NCBI RefSeq assembly: GCF_026965535.1
Contig: NZ_CP114039.1
Coordinates: 7,378,001-7,442,000 of the forward strand
Source of the DNA: Corallococcus sp. NCRR
GTDB lineage: Bacteria > Myxococcota > Myxococcia > Myxococcales > Myxococcaceae
Reading direction: 5' to 3'
DNA length: 64,000 nucleotides
Shown here piece after piece: positions 1-9,419 of the stretch; within the stretch, counting starts at the first letter, position 1; every line of letters begins with the position of its first letter. A model generated the notes under the pieces. That model was not told the DNA's origin and ran no database searches. It saw only the letters and a program-made list of their open reading frames with translations. Both the position numbers and the translations under genes were made by a program.

Positions 1-2
1 CG

Positions 3-1733
3 GGGCGCGTCGCGACCGTCCAGGCGCGCGCGGGCACACAGGACGTGCTCACCGTCGCCTATTCGTATGACGAAGCCACGGGCTTCATCACGCGAAAGGT
101 CTTCTCCTCCGCCCGGTCGCCCCAGGACGTCTCGCTCAACCACCAGGTGAGCTACCAGTATGACGGGCTCGGGCAGCTGCTCCACGAGGAGGTGCAAGAC
201 CCGAAGGGGGTCCTGCTCACGCGCCGGACCTACGGCTACGACGCCGCCGGCAACGTCACGCGCCAGACCCTGACCCGCGCGGGCCTTCCGGATGAGACCA
301 CGGGCTTCACGTACGACGCGGACAACAAGCTCCTCACGCTCCAGTTGGAGGGTGGCTCTCCACGAAGCCTGGCCTACGACCTGCTGGGCAACCTCACGGA
401 CGATGGCGCGGGGCGCACGTTCCAGTACAACGCGCTCGGTCAGCTGACGGGCTTCAAATCCAAGACCCTCAACTACACCTACACCTATCACCCGGACGGG
501 CTGCGCAAGAGCAAGTGTCAGGCATCCCAGACGCCGGTGCGTTTCTATTACGACGGGCGACCGTCAGCCCGGCTCGTCAATGAAATCCAGGACGCCACGA
601 GCGTCAGCCATGTCCAGGCCGGCGACCTCCGCTTCGCGCGTCAGGTGCCGGGACAGGACACGCAGGAGTTCCTCCACGACCAGAGCCATGTCGTGGCGGC
701 GCTGACCGGGCAGGCCCTGTCGGGCGTCCGCTACGGCGCCTATGGCGAGCAGGAGCCCGTCGCGTCCGGGCCCCGGACCTTCCAGCTCCAGGACAATCCC
801 TTTGGCTACAAGGGGGAGTACCAGGACGTGGAGTCGGGGCTCGTCTACCTGCGCGCGCGCTACTACGACCCCCAGCTCATGCGCTTCATCAGCCGCGACA
901 GCGCGCCCCTGCTCAATCGCTACCAATACGCCCTGGGCAATCCTGTCATGCTGACGGACCCCTCCGGCAACCTGGCGTGGTGGGAATGGCTGACCCTGGG
1001 CGCCGCGCTGGTGGCCAGCGTGGTCGTGACCATCGCCACCGCTGGCGCCGGCTCCGCGCTGCTCGCCGGGGCGCTGGCCAGCACCAGCACGCTGGTCTCG
1101 TTGAGCGCGGAGGTGGGCATCGCGGTCGCCGCGGGCGTCGCCGGTGCGCTCGTGGGCAAGGGCGTGGAAGCGTTTGGCTACTCCGCCAGGGAAGGCCGCT
1201 GGGGGCTGGACCGGTACTTCGACAAGGAGCTGGGGATCGAGGTCGGGCTCGCCGCCATCAGCGGCGGGATCGGCGCCAAGGCCAGCTTCGTGGGCAACAA
1301 GGTCGTCGCGAAGGTGGTGGGGACGACCGGGCGCAAGGCGGTCGCCGCCCAGGCGCTGGTGGGGTTCGCGGTGGGCTCTGTCGAAGCGCTCGTCGCCGAG
1401 CCCCTGCTCCAGCAGTTCACCAAGGGCAAGGTGGACTGGGACGAGCGCATCTTCGGAGCCCTCGTCGGCGGAGGGTTCGCGGGGGCCGGAAGCACGTACC
1501 TGGGCGAGCGCGCCAGGCATCGCTACCTCCAGCGCACGCGGACCACGCCGGTCGTGGCGTTCAACCCGGGCACGACGGCGGGCCCCGCGATTTCGTTGGG
1601 GTCCGCCGGCGGGGCGGGGGACTTCGCCGCCATCCGGAGCGCCTACAGACAGCTGGACGCGGCCGGCCCCATCCGGGCCCCCAAGCCGCCCGCGGCCCCC
1701 GCGCAGTTCCTGCTTCCCGGCTTCCTTCCCTGA
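3..1733 (+). CDS. RHS/YD-repeat protein, 5'-truncated by the window edge
   Basis: The reading frame is open from the first complete codon, so the true start lies upstream; 576 residues are visible. They hold several YD repeats (for example YSYDEATG, YGYDAAGN, FTYDADN) and the RHS-associated core near residues 275-320 (FGYKGEYQDVESGLVYLRAR, then YYDP and NPVMLTDPSGN). After the core come about 150 mostly hydrophobic, glycine/alanine-rich residues and a short Pro-rich tail. RHS proteins form large shells that usually end in a variable toxin tip. Here the tip matches no enzyme domain I recognise, and no small immunity gene follows. The protein is closely paralogous to the next gene, which starts 33 bases downstream, so a tandem duplication is likely. 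Secretion or surface location is inferred only. Confidence 0.9.
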   Translation, partial: GRVATVQARAGTQDVLTVAYSYDEATGFITRKVFSSARSPQDVSLNHQVSYQYDGLGQLLHEEVQDPKGVLLTRRTYGYDAAGNVTRQTLTRAGLPDETTGFTYDADNKLLTLQLEGGSPRSLAYDLLGNLTDDGAGRTFQYNALGQLTGFKSKTLNYTYTYHPDGLRKSKCQASQTPVRFYYDGRPSARLVNEIQDATSVSHVQAGDLRFARQVPGQDTQEFLHDQSHVVAALTGQALSGVRYGAYGEQEPVASGPRTFQLQDNPFGYKGEYQDVESGLVYLRARYYDPQLMRFISRDSAPLLNRYQYALGNPVMLTDPSGNLAWWEWLTLGAALVASVVVTIATAGAGSALLAGALASTSTLVSLSAEVGIAVAAGVAGALVGKGVEAFGYSAREGRWGLDRYFDKELGIEVGLAAISGGIGAKASFVGNKVVAKVVGTTGRKAVAAQALVGFAVGSVEALVAEPLLQQFTKGKVDWDERIFGALVGGGFAGAGSTYLGERARHRYLQRTRTTPVVAFNPGTTAGPAISLGSAGGAGDFAAIRSAYRQLDAAGPIRAPKPPAAPAQFLLPGFLP

Positions 1734-1766
1734 AACCCCGGCTGACCCCAAAAGGAGTCCTGCGTC

Positions 1767-4700
1767 ATGGGACAGATTGACAAGGACGAGGGGGGCGACC
1801 CCTCCAACGCCAACAACTTCCGCGACCCCTTCTCCAGCGAGGTCAACCCCCGGACGGGCAAGCTGCGCATCTCCATCGCGGCCCCCGTCGTCCCGGGGCT
1901 CGGGGGGCTCGACGTGGACCTGGGCATCGACTACGTGCAGCTCGATGGCAGACAACCCCGGAGCATCCTGGGCCTGCCCCCGATGTGGAGCTTTCGCCTG
2001 AGCCACATCGTGGGCGGGCGGATCGTCATCCAGGGCTCGCAATCCCATACAGTGGACGCCCACTGGCCCAGCGGCATGAAGTACCACGCCCTCCAGGACA
2101 TGAAGCTGGAGTCCTTCAACAGCCAGCCGGCGCTGCCCTTCGACGAGGCGAAGAGCCGCAAGTACCTGAGCGTCCTCACCCTGCTCGACGGCCGGAAGCA
2201 ATACTTCGACCTCTGGGGCCGGTTGATTGCCCTTGCCGACGTCCACGGCAATCACATCCTCTACGAGTACCAGGCGCCTGACGACGCCTCCGTCCTCGGG
2301 ACGAAGCTGCTGCGCATCGTCGATACGCATGGCCAGGTCTTCGCCTTCACCTATCCGGACGACGCCATCGAGATCTCCCTCCCCTCGGCTTCCGGACCGT
2401 CGCGCGGCATCCGCTACGAGTTCGACGCGGCCCGCCGCCTCAAGGCCTATCAAGATCCCGCCGGGCGGAAGACCTCCTTCACATACGCGGGAGGGCAGAT
2501 CCTCAAGAACCTGCTCTCCCGGATCGACTCGCCCGAACAGCTCGCCACCACCTTCAGCTATGGCCTGCTCCAGGCGAAGGCGGACGCCACGGAGCGAAGG
2601 CTCGACGTCGTCACCGCGGTGACCCGCACGTTCCAGGGCGGCTCACACACCACGCGCTACCAGTACGACCCCGACGGAGACCACCACAACTACACCGGCC
2701 ACCCGACCTACTCGCTCTCCTCCGGCGACGCGTTGCTGGAGAGCACGGACCACCGCTACCGGTACAGCGCCACCGTGGACGATGGCGTCACCCTCACCCG
2801 TCATACCTACAACCGGCTCCACCTGGAGACGCGGACCGACGTGCGTTCGAGCGCCACCTCCACGGACCTCATCGCCACCACCCTCTTCACCTATCCGGAT
2901 CAAGGCGCCGACGGCAGCTTCCCCGCGATCAAGAAGCTCTCCGCGAACTACCAGATCCCCAGCCAGGTGGAGACCCGGACCTACAATCCCGGGGATGACA
3001 AGCACTTCCGCGCGCGCAAGGTGACCCAGACGTTCAACGAGGCGGGGCAGCTCACCCGCAGGGAGGAGGCCGTCGCGGCGGATGGCGTCACCTTCCAACA
3101 GGAGCGGGTGGAGACCTTCCGCTACGATTCTCGCTTCGGACTGGAGCTGGAGAAGGACGTCCACGACTCCCACGCCGGGGGCGAGTTCAGCGCGGCCCCC
3201 GTCATCACCCGCGTCGCCCAGGAGCTGAACGCCACGGGGAGCCTCGTCGCGAGCAGCGAGGTGGGCCTCGTCGAGTCGAACGTCTTCAAGCCCTCGCGGC
3301 GCCTGGTCTACACCCACGATGCCCGGGGGCGGCTCATCCGGGAGGAGCTCAGCCCCCCCGGCGCCAAGGCCGCCACCGCCGTCCTGGAGAACACCTACAG
3401 CCACGACGCGAAGTCATACCGCCTCACCGTCGTGTCGAAGGATCCCACGGGCGCGAGCAGGACCCGCCGCATCGACACGGCCACCGGCCAGGTCGTCTCC
3501 GAAACCGATGGACGCGGCAACACCCTGACCTACGCCTACGACGCGCTCGGCCGGAAGACGTCCGTGGTGGATGCGCTGAACATCACGACCCGCTGGACCT
3601 ACGACGACGCCCAACGGACCCTCACCGTCCACAACGCCAACGGGTACGAGACCCGCGTCCAGTACAACGGTCTGGGGCAGGTGGTCCGCCAGGCCGACAA
3701 TGCCGGCTCCAAGGGAGCGGAGCGCACGCTCTACAGCCGGGAATACGACGGACACGGCCGGCTCGTCGGCGAAACCGGCATCCTGGGTGAAGCCTCCCGG
3801 CTGACCCATGCCTATGACGACCGGGGACGGCTCCTCCAGGTCACGGACGCGGAAGGCAACGTCCGCGCGTATGAATACGACGAAGTCGCCGGCACCCAGA
3901 CCGAGTCCTTCAACGGCCTGAAGACCCACCTGCGCCACATCAACGCCAGGCAGCAGATCACCCGGGAGGAGGCCTTCTCCACCGCCTCGGGCACCTCCCG
4001 CGTCACGTCCACCGGCCATGACGCCAGCGGACACGTGGTCTCCCAGCGGCAGGGGGAGCCGACCAGCGCCTCCCGCATCGAGCGACACATCACCCGGGAC
4101 CTCCTGGGCAACGCGCTGCGGACCGAAACCCAGACAGGCGACGGCACCACGCTCATCCACCTGGAGGACCGCGATCTCTTCGGCAACCTCACCCTCACCA
4201 CCCGGACGCTCCAGGTGGGCAAGCAGTCCGCCTCCGCCAGGGGCGAGCGCTTCCAGTCGGACGCGGCCGGCCGCATCACCCAGCTCACCACGCCCCTGGG
4301 CAAGAAGGAGACCTTCACCTACGACGCCAACGGCAACCAGACGTCGCGGACGGACCTCGCGGGCACCGCCTTCACCCAGACCTACGACGCCGTGAACGCG
4401 CTCTCCCAGACGGAGTTCCTGGATGGGAAGGTGAAACACAGGCTCGTGCGCACCCATGAAGCCACCACCCGCCGCCTGCTCACCCTGGAGCACTTCGAGG
4501 ACGACACGTCCCGCGGCAGCATCACGTACACCTATACGCCCGATGGCCGGCTCACCTCCGCCCACCATCTCCCCGAAGACAAGCGCCAGAGCTGGGAATA
4601 CTCCTCGCTGAGCAATCAGCTCACCCGCTTCACGGATGCCGCGGGCGTCTCCACCCTGTTCACCTACACCCCACAGGGGCGGCTCCAATCCCTGAAGACC

Positions 4701-6560
4701 GAAGGACAGCCGACTCAATCCCTCTCATTCTCGTACTACGGCAAGGCGGAGGACGCGGCCCACAGCGGCAAGGTGAAGACCCTCACGCTGGGCTCCGGCC
4801 TGTCCCTCGCCTATACCTATGACGGCTTTGGCCGCATCCTGACGACCACCGCGCGCGCAAGCGCCGTCGCCGGCACCAAGACCCTGGTCGAGATCAGCCA
4901 CGGCTATGACGACAGCACCGGCAACCTCACCCGCCGGGTCTACTCCTCCGGGTACGCACCGCGGGACGCCGCGCTCAACCGGCAGGTGGACTATCAATAC
5001 AACGGCCTGGGCCAGCTGACCCAGGAGCAGGAACAGGACGCCTCGGGCACGCTGCGCTCCCGCCGGACGTACGCCTACGACGCCGCGGGCAACGTGGTGA
5101 AACAGACCCTGACCCGCGCTGGCGTGAAGGACGAGGTCTCCCAGTACGAATATGACGCGGACAACAAGCTGACCTCCATCCAGGTGACAGGCGGCTCCAC
5201 GCGGAATCTCGTCTACGACGCGCTGGGCAATCTCACCCAGGACGGTGCTGGCCGGAGCTTCACGTACAACGCCCTGGGCCAGCTCACGGGCTTCGTGGAC
5301 GCCGCATCCCAGCGCTTCGCCTACAGCTACCAGCCGGATGGGTTGCGGCGGAGCAAGCGCCGCGCGAACGAAGCCCCCGTGCGCTTCTATTACGACGCCG
5401 CCGCGGCACCGAACATCACCACCGAGATCCAGGGGGAGGCGAGCGTCAGCCACCAGATGACGGGCTCCCTGCGCGCCTCGCGGCAGGTGCAGGGGAGCGA
5501 CGCACTGGCGCTCCTCCATGATCAGAGCCACGTCGTGGCGACCCTCGCCGGGAAGACGCTCGCGGGCGACCGCTTCAGCGCGTATGGCGAAACGGACGGG
5601 GGCCCAGGCGATTTCACGCTCCAGGACAACCCATTCGGCTTCAAGGGCGAGTACCGGGACGCCGAGTCGGGCCTCGTCTACATGCGGGCGCGCTACTACG
5701 ACCCGGGGCTCAAGCGGTTCATCTCCCGCGACAGCGTCCCCCTGTTCAACCGCTATGACTACGCCGATGGCAACCCGGTCATGATGAGCGATCCGACGGG
5801 GAACATGGCCTGGTGGGAATGGTTGACCCTGGGAGGCGCCCTGGTGGTGGGGGCCACGGTCACCATCGTCACCGCGGGGGTGGCGAGCGGGGTCTTCGCG
5901 GCGGCGCTCGCCAGCACCAGCACGCTGGTCGCCACAGGTACGGAGGTGGCCATCGCGATCGCCTCGGGAATCGCCGGAGCCATCGTGGGCAGCGCCATCA
6001 CCGCCATTGGCACGTCCGCGGCGGAGAACCGGTGGGGCGCGGATCAGTTCTTCAACAAGGACCTGGGCATCAGTCTCGGCGTGGGCGTCCTGGGTTCGGG
6101 GATTGGCACCGCCTTGACCAAGGGAGGCCTGAAGGTCGCCTCAAAGCTCGTGGGAGAGGTCGGGCGGCGGTCGGCGGTCGGCAAGGCCCTCGCGGGGTTC
6201 GTGGGAGGCGGCTCCGAATCCTCGTTCAACTGGACGGTGTCCCAGGCGATCAGCAAGGGGCGCGTCGAGTGGGACCCGTCCCTGCTCCCCGTCGTCGGCG
6301 CGGGCGGCATCAGCGGTGCAACGAGCCAGTTCTGGGCAGCCCTCCGAAGCGCGGCATGGAAGCGCATGCACCGGGCGCGGGTGCGCGAGTTCGATGCGAT
6401 CGCGGCCGTCGAATCCTACGACCCGACACACTTCACGCAGATCAATCCCGAACTCGATGTGCCCGTGTCGGGGGAAGCATGGTCCTCGCCTCCGAGCAGC
6501 CCTACCCCCAGCCTCTGGGACGGCTACTCGGAGCCCGGAGCCTTCCGCTTCTTCGGGTGA
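1767..6560 (+). CDS. Large RHS repeat protein, 1597 aa
   Basis: The ATG at 1767 is preceded by a good ribosome site (AAAGGAG about ten bases upstream). No signal peptide is visible; the N-terminus is polar and rich in Asp and Asn. Many YD repeats (FTYDANGN, YAYDAAGN, YEYDADN and similar) fill roughly residues 200-1250. The RHS core motif (GFKGEYRDAESGLVYMRAR) begins near residue 1290 and the NPVMMSDPTGN boundary is near 1340. The remaining 250 residues start with a hydrophobic, glycine-zipper-like stretch (AWWEWLTLGGALVV) that is clearly homologous to the end of the preceding gene. Only the last 70 or so residues differ between the two. No nuclease, deaminase or other known toxin motif is seen. 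Downstream is a convergent gene, so there is no adjacent immunity gene. Function unknown; the family is linked to intercellular competition and surface structures. Confidence 0.92.
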   Translation: MGQIDKDEGGDPSNANNFRDPFSSEVNPRTGKLRISIAAPVVPGLGGLDVDLGIDYVQLDGRQPRSILGLPPMWSFRLSHIVGGRIVIQGSQSHTVDAHWPSGMKYHALQDMKLESFNSQPALPFDEAKSRKYLSVLTLLDGRKQYFDLWGRLIALADVHGNHILYEYQAPDDASVLGTKLLRIVDTHGQVFAFTYPDDAIEISLPSASGPSRGIRYEFDAARRLKAYQDPAGRKTSFTYAGGQILKNLLSRIDSPEQLATTFSYGLLQAKADATERRLDVVTAVTRTFQGGSHTTRYQYDPDGDHHNYTGHPTYSLSSGDALLESTDHRYRYSATVDDGVTLTRHTYNRLHLETRTDVRSSATSTDLIATTLFTYPDQGADGSFPAIKKLSANYQIPSQVETRTYNPGDDKHFRARKVTQTFNEAGQLTRREEAVAADGVTFQQERVETFRYDSRFGLELEKDVHDSHAGGEFSAAPVITRVAQELNATGSLVASSEVGLVESNVFKPSRRLVYTHDARGRLIREELSPPGAKAATAVLENTYSHDAKSYRLTVVSKDPTGASRTRRIDTATGQVVSETDGRGNTLTYAYDALGRKTSVVDALNITTRWTYDDAQRTLTVHNANGYETRVQYNGLGQVVRQADNAGSKGAERTLYSREYDGHGRLVGETGILGEASRLTHAYDDRGRLLQVTDAEGNVRAYEYDEVAGTQTESFNGLKTHLRHINARQQITREEAFSTASGTSRVTSTGHDASGHVVSQRQGEPTSASRIERHITRDLLGNALRTETQTGDGTTLIHLEDRDLFGNLTLTTRTLQVGKQSASARGERFQSDAAGRITQLTTPLGKKETFTYDANGNQTSRTDLAGTAFTQTYDAVNALSQTEFLDGKVKHRLVRTHEATTRRLLTLEHFEDDTSRGSITYTYTPDGRLTSAHHLPEDKRQSWEYSSLSNQLTRFTDAAGVSTLFTYTPQGRLQSLKTEGQPTQSLSFSYYGKAEDAAHSGKVKTLTLGSGLSLAYTYDGFGRILTTTARASAVAGTKTLVEISHGYDDSTGNLTRRVYSSGYAPRDAALNRQVDYQYNGLGQLTQEQEQDASGTLRSRRTYAYDAAGNVVKQTLTRAGVKDEVSQYEYDADNKLTSIQVTGGSTRNLVYDALGNLTQDGAGRSFTYNALGQLTGFVDAASQRFAYSYQPDGLRRSKRRANEAPVRFYYDAAAAPNITTEIQGEASVSHQMTGSLRASRQVQGSDALALLHDQSHVVATLAGKTLAGDRFSAYGETDGGPGDFTLQDNPFGFKGEYRDAESGLVYMRARYYDPGLKRFISRDSVPLFNRYDYADGNPVMMSDPTGNMAWWEWLTLGGALVVGATVTIVTAGVASGVFAAALASTSTLVATGTEVAIAIASGIAGAIVGSAITAIGTSAAENRWGADQFFNKDLGISLGVGVLGSGIGTALTKGGLKVASKLVGEVGRRSAVGKALAGFVGGGSESSFNWTVSQAISKGRVEWDPSLLPVVGAGGISGATSQFWAALRSAAWKRMHRARVREFDAIAAVESYDPTHFTQINPELDVPVSGEAWSSPPSSPTPSLWDGYSEPGAFRFFG

Positions 6561-6569
6561 GCGCCGGCA

Positions 6570-6597
6570 GGCCCCGAAGCCTCGAAGCTCCGGGGCC
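6570..6597. terminator. Bidirectional hairpin between convergent genes
   Basis: An 11-bp stem with one mismatch (GGCCCCGAAGC with GCTCCGGGGCC) and a six-base loop sits between the stop of the RHS gene and the stop of the ATP-grasp gene. There is no T-run, as is common in GC-rich myxobacteria. Its symmetrical position suggests it serves both genes. Confidence 0.55.
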
Positions 6598-6606
6598 TCC
6601 GGACGC

Positions 6607-8790
6607 TCAGGACTTGAGCTCCGGACGCGGCGAGGGCGTGGTCTCCGCGGGGGCCGACGCGTTGGCCCGCGCGTTCTGCTCCTCGATCCGCTGCACGACT
6701 TTGTTGAGCGGCGGCGCGTGGGCCCCGGCCGGGTTCTCCGTCTGGGCCCGGCGTGCCTCGCGCTCCTTGTAGCGGCGGATGGCGGGCGCCATGATTTCGC
6801 CAATCAGCGTCCGGTAGTCCATGCCGGCGCCCGCCGCGATGAGCACCAGGTCGCTCCAGCCGGGCGTGAGGCCGGGCAGCGGGTTGCACTCGATGAAGTA
6901 GATGCGCCCCTTGTCGTCCATGCGGAAGTCGATGCGCGCCACGTCGCGGCACCCCAGCGCCATGAACGAGTTGCGCGCCGCCGTGCGCAGCTTCTCCAGC
7001 AGCGCGGGTTCGATCTTCGCGGGCGCGTCGTAGCGGATGCGGTCCGTCCAATCCAGCTTGTGCTGGAAGCTGTAGACCGGGTTCTTCTCCGCCTTGTCCA
7101 GGAAGACGATCTCCATGGGCGGCAGCACGCGCGGGCGCCGCTCGCCCAGGAGGCCCACCGTGAACTCACGACCGCCGATGTACTCTTCAATCAGCGCGGG
7201 CTGCTGGTACTTGCCGGCGATCTCCTTCACCACGTCGCGCAGCTCCGCCTCGGAGTAGCAGACGCTCTTGGTGACGACGCCCTTGGAGCTGCCCTCCGCC
7301 ACCGGCTTCACGATGAGCGGGAAGGTGGTGAACTCCTTGTTGAGGCGCTCCTTGCCCGTGACCATCAACTGGAAGTTGGGCGTGAGGATGCCCGCCTGAC
7401 GGACGATCTTCTTCGCCAGCGCCTTGTCCAGCGCGAGCGACAGCGTCGCCGGGTCGCTGCCCGTGTACGGGATGTCCAGGAGCTCCAGCATCGCCGGCAC
7501 CTGGCTCTCACGGTTGCGGCCCTTGAAGCCCTCCGCGATGTTGAAGACGATGTCCAACGGCGTGCTGGAGAGCACCGTGGGCAGCTCCGCCGTGGCCTCC
7601 AGGTCGATGACCTCGTGGCCCCACGACGCGATGGCCTCGCGGATGGCCTGGAGGGTGTTGGGCGAGTCGTACTCGGCCTCGCTGTCCTCCTGCACCGTCT
7701 CCGCCGTGGCGCTGGGCTTCACGCGCTTCACGTTGAAGCTGAAGCCCACGCGCAAGGGACCCGACTTGCGCGCGGGCCTGCCCTGGCGGCTCTTGTTGTC
7801 GCGGATCTTGTGGCGCTTGCCGGCGCTCTGGATGATGGAGTTGATGACCCCGTCCAGGTGCAGCCCCTCCAGCTCCGCCGCGGCGTAGATGCCCGCGCCC
7901 GGCTCCAGGCTGGGCAGCGCGTTGATCTCCAGGAAGTACGGCACGCCCGCGTCGGACACGCGGAAGTCCAGGCGGCCCAGGTCGCGGCAGTCCAGCACCT
8001 GGAGGATCTTCTGCGCCATCTTGCGGACGTCCTCGGACATCTTCGCCGGGATGTTCGCGGGGGCGCGCACGGACACGGCCTTCTCCCGGCGCGTCTTCAG
8101 CTCGTAGTCGTAGATGGCGTACTTGCGGCCCTCGGACGCCTCCGGGTCGATGACGTACTCCACCGGCGCGAGCACGCCGTCGTAGTCGTTGTCCACCGCG
8201 GCCAGGTACGGCACCGTCAAGTCGCGCCCGCTGATGTACTCCTCCACCAGCACGCCCGCCGGGTACTTCTCCAGCGCCTTCGCCACCTTCTCGCGCACCT
8301 GCTCCAGCGTCTCCGCGACGGAGTCCTGGGTGATGCCCTTGGAGGAGCCCTCGAAGTTGGGCTTCACGATGACGGGGAAGCGCAGGTTCTCCGGCTGCAG
8401 CTCGTTGAGCTTCTCCACGTACTGCCAGCCCGGCGTGCGGATGCCATGCTTGGAGAGGATGAGCTTGGTGAGCTGCTTGTCCAGCGTGAGCGCCAGCGCG
8501 TACGCGTCCGAGCCCGTGTACGCGAAGCCCAGCTCGTCGAAGAGCGCCGGGTAGAAGGCCTCACGGAAGCGGCCGCGGCGGCCCTCCGCCGTATTGAAGA
8601 TGAGGTCCGGGCTGTACGCCTCCAGGCGGGCCACGGTGCGCGACGCGGGGCCGCTCACCTCGAAGCGCTCCAGGCGGTGGCCCAGCCGCTCGATGGCTCC
8701 CGCCAGCGTGTTCACCGTCTCCTGCGTGTCGAACTCCGCCTCTTCTTCCGAGTCCGAAAGCCGCAGGTTGTAGGTCAGCGCGATGCGCAT
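6607..8790 (-). CDS. Tandem double ATP-grasp (D-Ala-D-Ala ligase-like) protein, 727 aa
   Basis: Two complete D-alanine-D-alanine-ligase-like units lie in one chain, roughly residues 1-320 and 345-690. Each has the glycine-rich lid (VKPNFEGSSKGI; VKPVAEGSSKGV), an EEYI motif and the Asp/Glu/Asn metal-ligand set (LDFR...FLEINALPSL; IDFR...FIECNPLPGL). A basic linker joins the halves, and a Pro/Ala-rich tail follows. ATP-grasp enzymes of this type activate a carboxylate as acyl phosphate for attack by an amine. Ordinary Ddl has one unit of about 310-370 residues, so the duplication is unusual. Both metal-binding sets look intact. The substrate is unknown; a peptide or amino-acid ligase is possible. 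The start overlaps the end of the RDD gene by 16 bases, suggesting one transcript. Confidence 0.9.
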   Translation of the reverse strand: MRIALTYNLRLSDSEEEAEFDTQETVNTLAGAIERLGHRLERFEVSGPASRTVARLEAYSPDLIFNTAEGRRGRFREAFYPALFDELGFAYTGSDAYALALTLDKQLTKLILSKHGIRTPGWQYVEKLNELQPENLRFPVIVKPNFEGSSKGITQDSVAETLEQVREKVAKALEKYPAGVLVEEYISGRDLTVPYLAAVDNDYDGVLAPVEYVIDPEASEGRKYAIYDYELKTRREKAVSVRAPANIPAKMSEDVRKMAQKILQVLDCRDLGRLDFRVSDAGVPYFLEINALPSLEPGAGIYAAAELEGLHLDGVINSIIQSAGKRHKIRDNKSRQGRPARKSGPLRVGFSFNVKRVKPSATAETVQEDSEAEYDSPNTLQAIREAIASWGHEVIDLEATAELPTVLSSTPLDIVFNIAEGFKGRNRESQVPAMLELLDIPYTGSDPATLSLALDKALAKKIVRQAGILTPNFQLMVTGKERLNKEFTTFPLIVKPVAEGSSKGVVTKSVCYSEAELRDVVKEIAGKYQQPALIEEYIGGREFTVGLLGERRPRVLPPMEIVFLDKAEKNPVYSFQHKLDWTDRIRYDAPAKIEPALLEKLRTAARNSFMALGCRDVARIDFRMDDKGRIYFIECNPLPGLTPGWSDLVLIAAGAGMDYRTLIGEIMAPAIRRYKEREARRAQTENPAGAHAPPLNKVVQRIEEQNARANASAPAETTPSPRPELKS

Positions 8791-9419
8791 GGCTTACCCC
8801 GTCTCCCTTTCCTGAATGCCTTGCCGCGGCGCACCTTGGCCGCGGACATCAACCGTCCGGGGGCGCGCGTGGCGCCCACCGGCGTGCGGGCTGCAACCGT
8901 CGCGCCCGCGACAACCTTCCCGTCCACCACCTGCGTCTGCGCCCAGGTGTCCCCCAGCCGCAGGCCCAGCGGGTCGCGCAGCACGCGCCACGCCTCCACG
9001 CCGCCAATCACCACGAAGCCCGCCAGGGCGGCCACCACGCCATGCGGCGCGGGCATCATCCCCAGGAGCACCACCAGCGCGAGCGGCGCGTTGCGAAGCG
9101 TGCTGTCACGGTGCCGCGCGGCCGAGCGCGTGGGCAGGTGCATCACCTTCACGCCGCAGATGCGCTTGCCCACGCTCTGCCCCTGGAGCATCCCGTCCGC
9201 GAGCAGCAGGAACAGCAGCGCCACCACCGCGCCCGCCGCGCCGCACACCACGTACAGGCCCCAGGCCACCGCGCAGTCGATGATGCGCGCGCCCAGCCGC
9301 AGGAGCAGCGACGCCTTCGGGTACGGTGAGTCCGGCTCCGCGTCCTCCTGCACCAGCCGCAGCACGCGGCCCGCGCTCCGGCCCTCCGCCATGAGGCTGC
9401 GTTCGGGGGCGGTGCTCAC
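8775..9419 (-). CDS. RDD family membrane protein
   Basis: This 214-residue protein has the RDD pattern: LLLRLGARIID near residue 40, two to three hydrophobic helices (about 50-75 and 115-140) and the GQSVGKRICGVKV motif between them. RDD proteins are small polytopic inner-membrane proteins of mostly unknown role; some are linked to ion transport. The C-terminus is a basic Arg/Lys-rich cytoplasmic tail. The GTG start at 9419 overlaps the stop of the upstream gene (GTGA) and has GGAG eight bases upstream, so I prefer it to the ATG at 9392. Tight coupling to both neighbours points to an operon with the ATP-grasp gene. Confidence 0.85.
   Translation of the reverse strand: MSTAPERSLMAEGRSAGRVLRLVQEDAEPDSPYPKASLLLRLGARIIDCAVAWGLYVVCGAAGAVVALLFLLLADGMLQGQSVGKRICGVKVMHLPTRSAARHRDSTLRNAPLALVVLLGMMPAPHGVVAALAGFVVIGGVEAWRVLRDPLGLRLGDTWAQTQVVDGKVVAGATVAARTPVGATRAPGRLMSAAKVRRGKAFRKGRRGKPCASR

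Noticed and set aside
3-1733. First RHS gene as a pseudogene fragment
   Set aside because: The frame is open to the window edge and homologous to the full-length neighbour throughout, so the missing start is explained by the window boundary.
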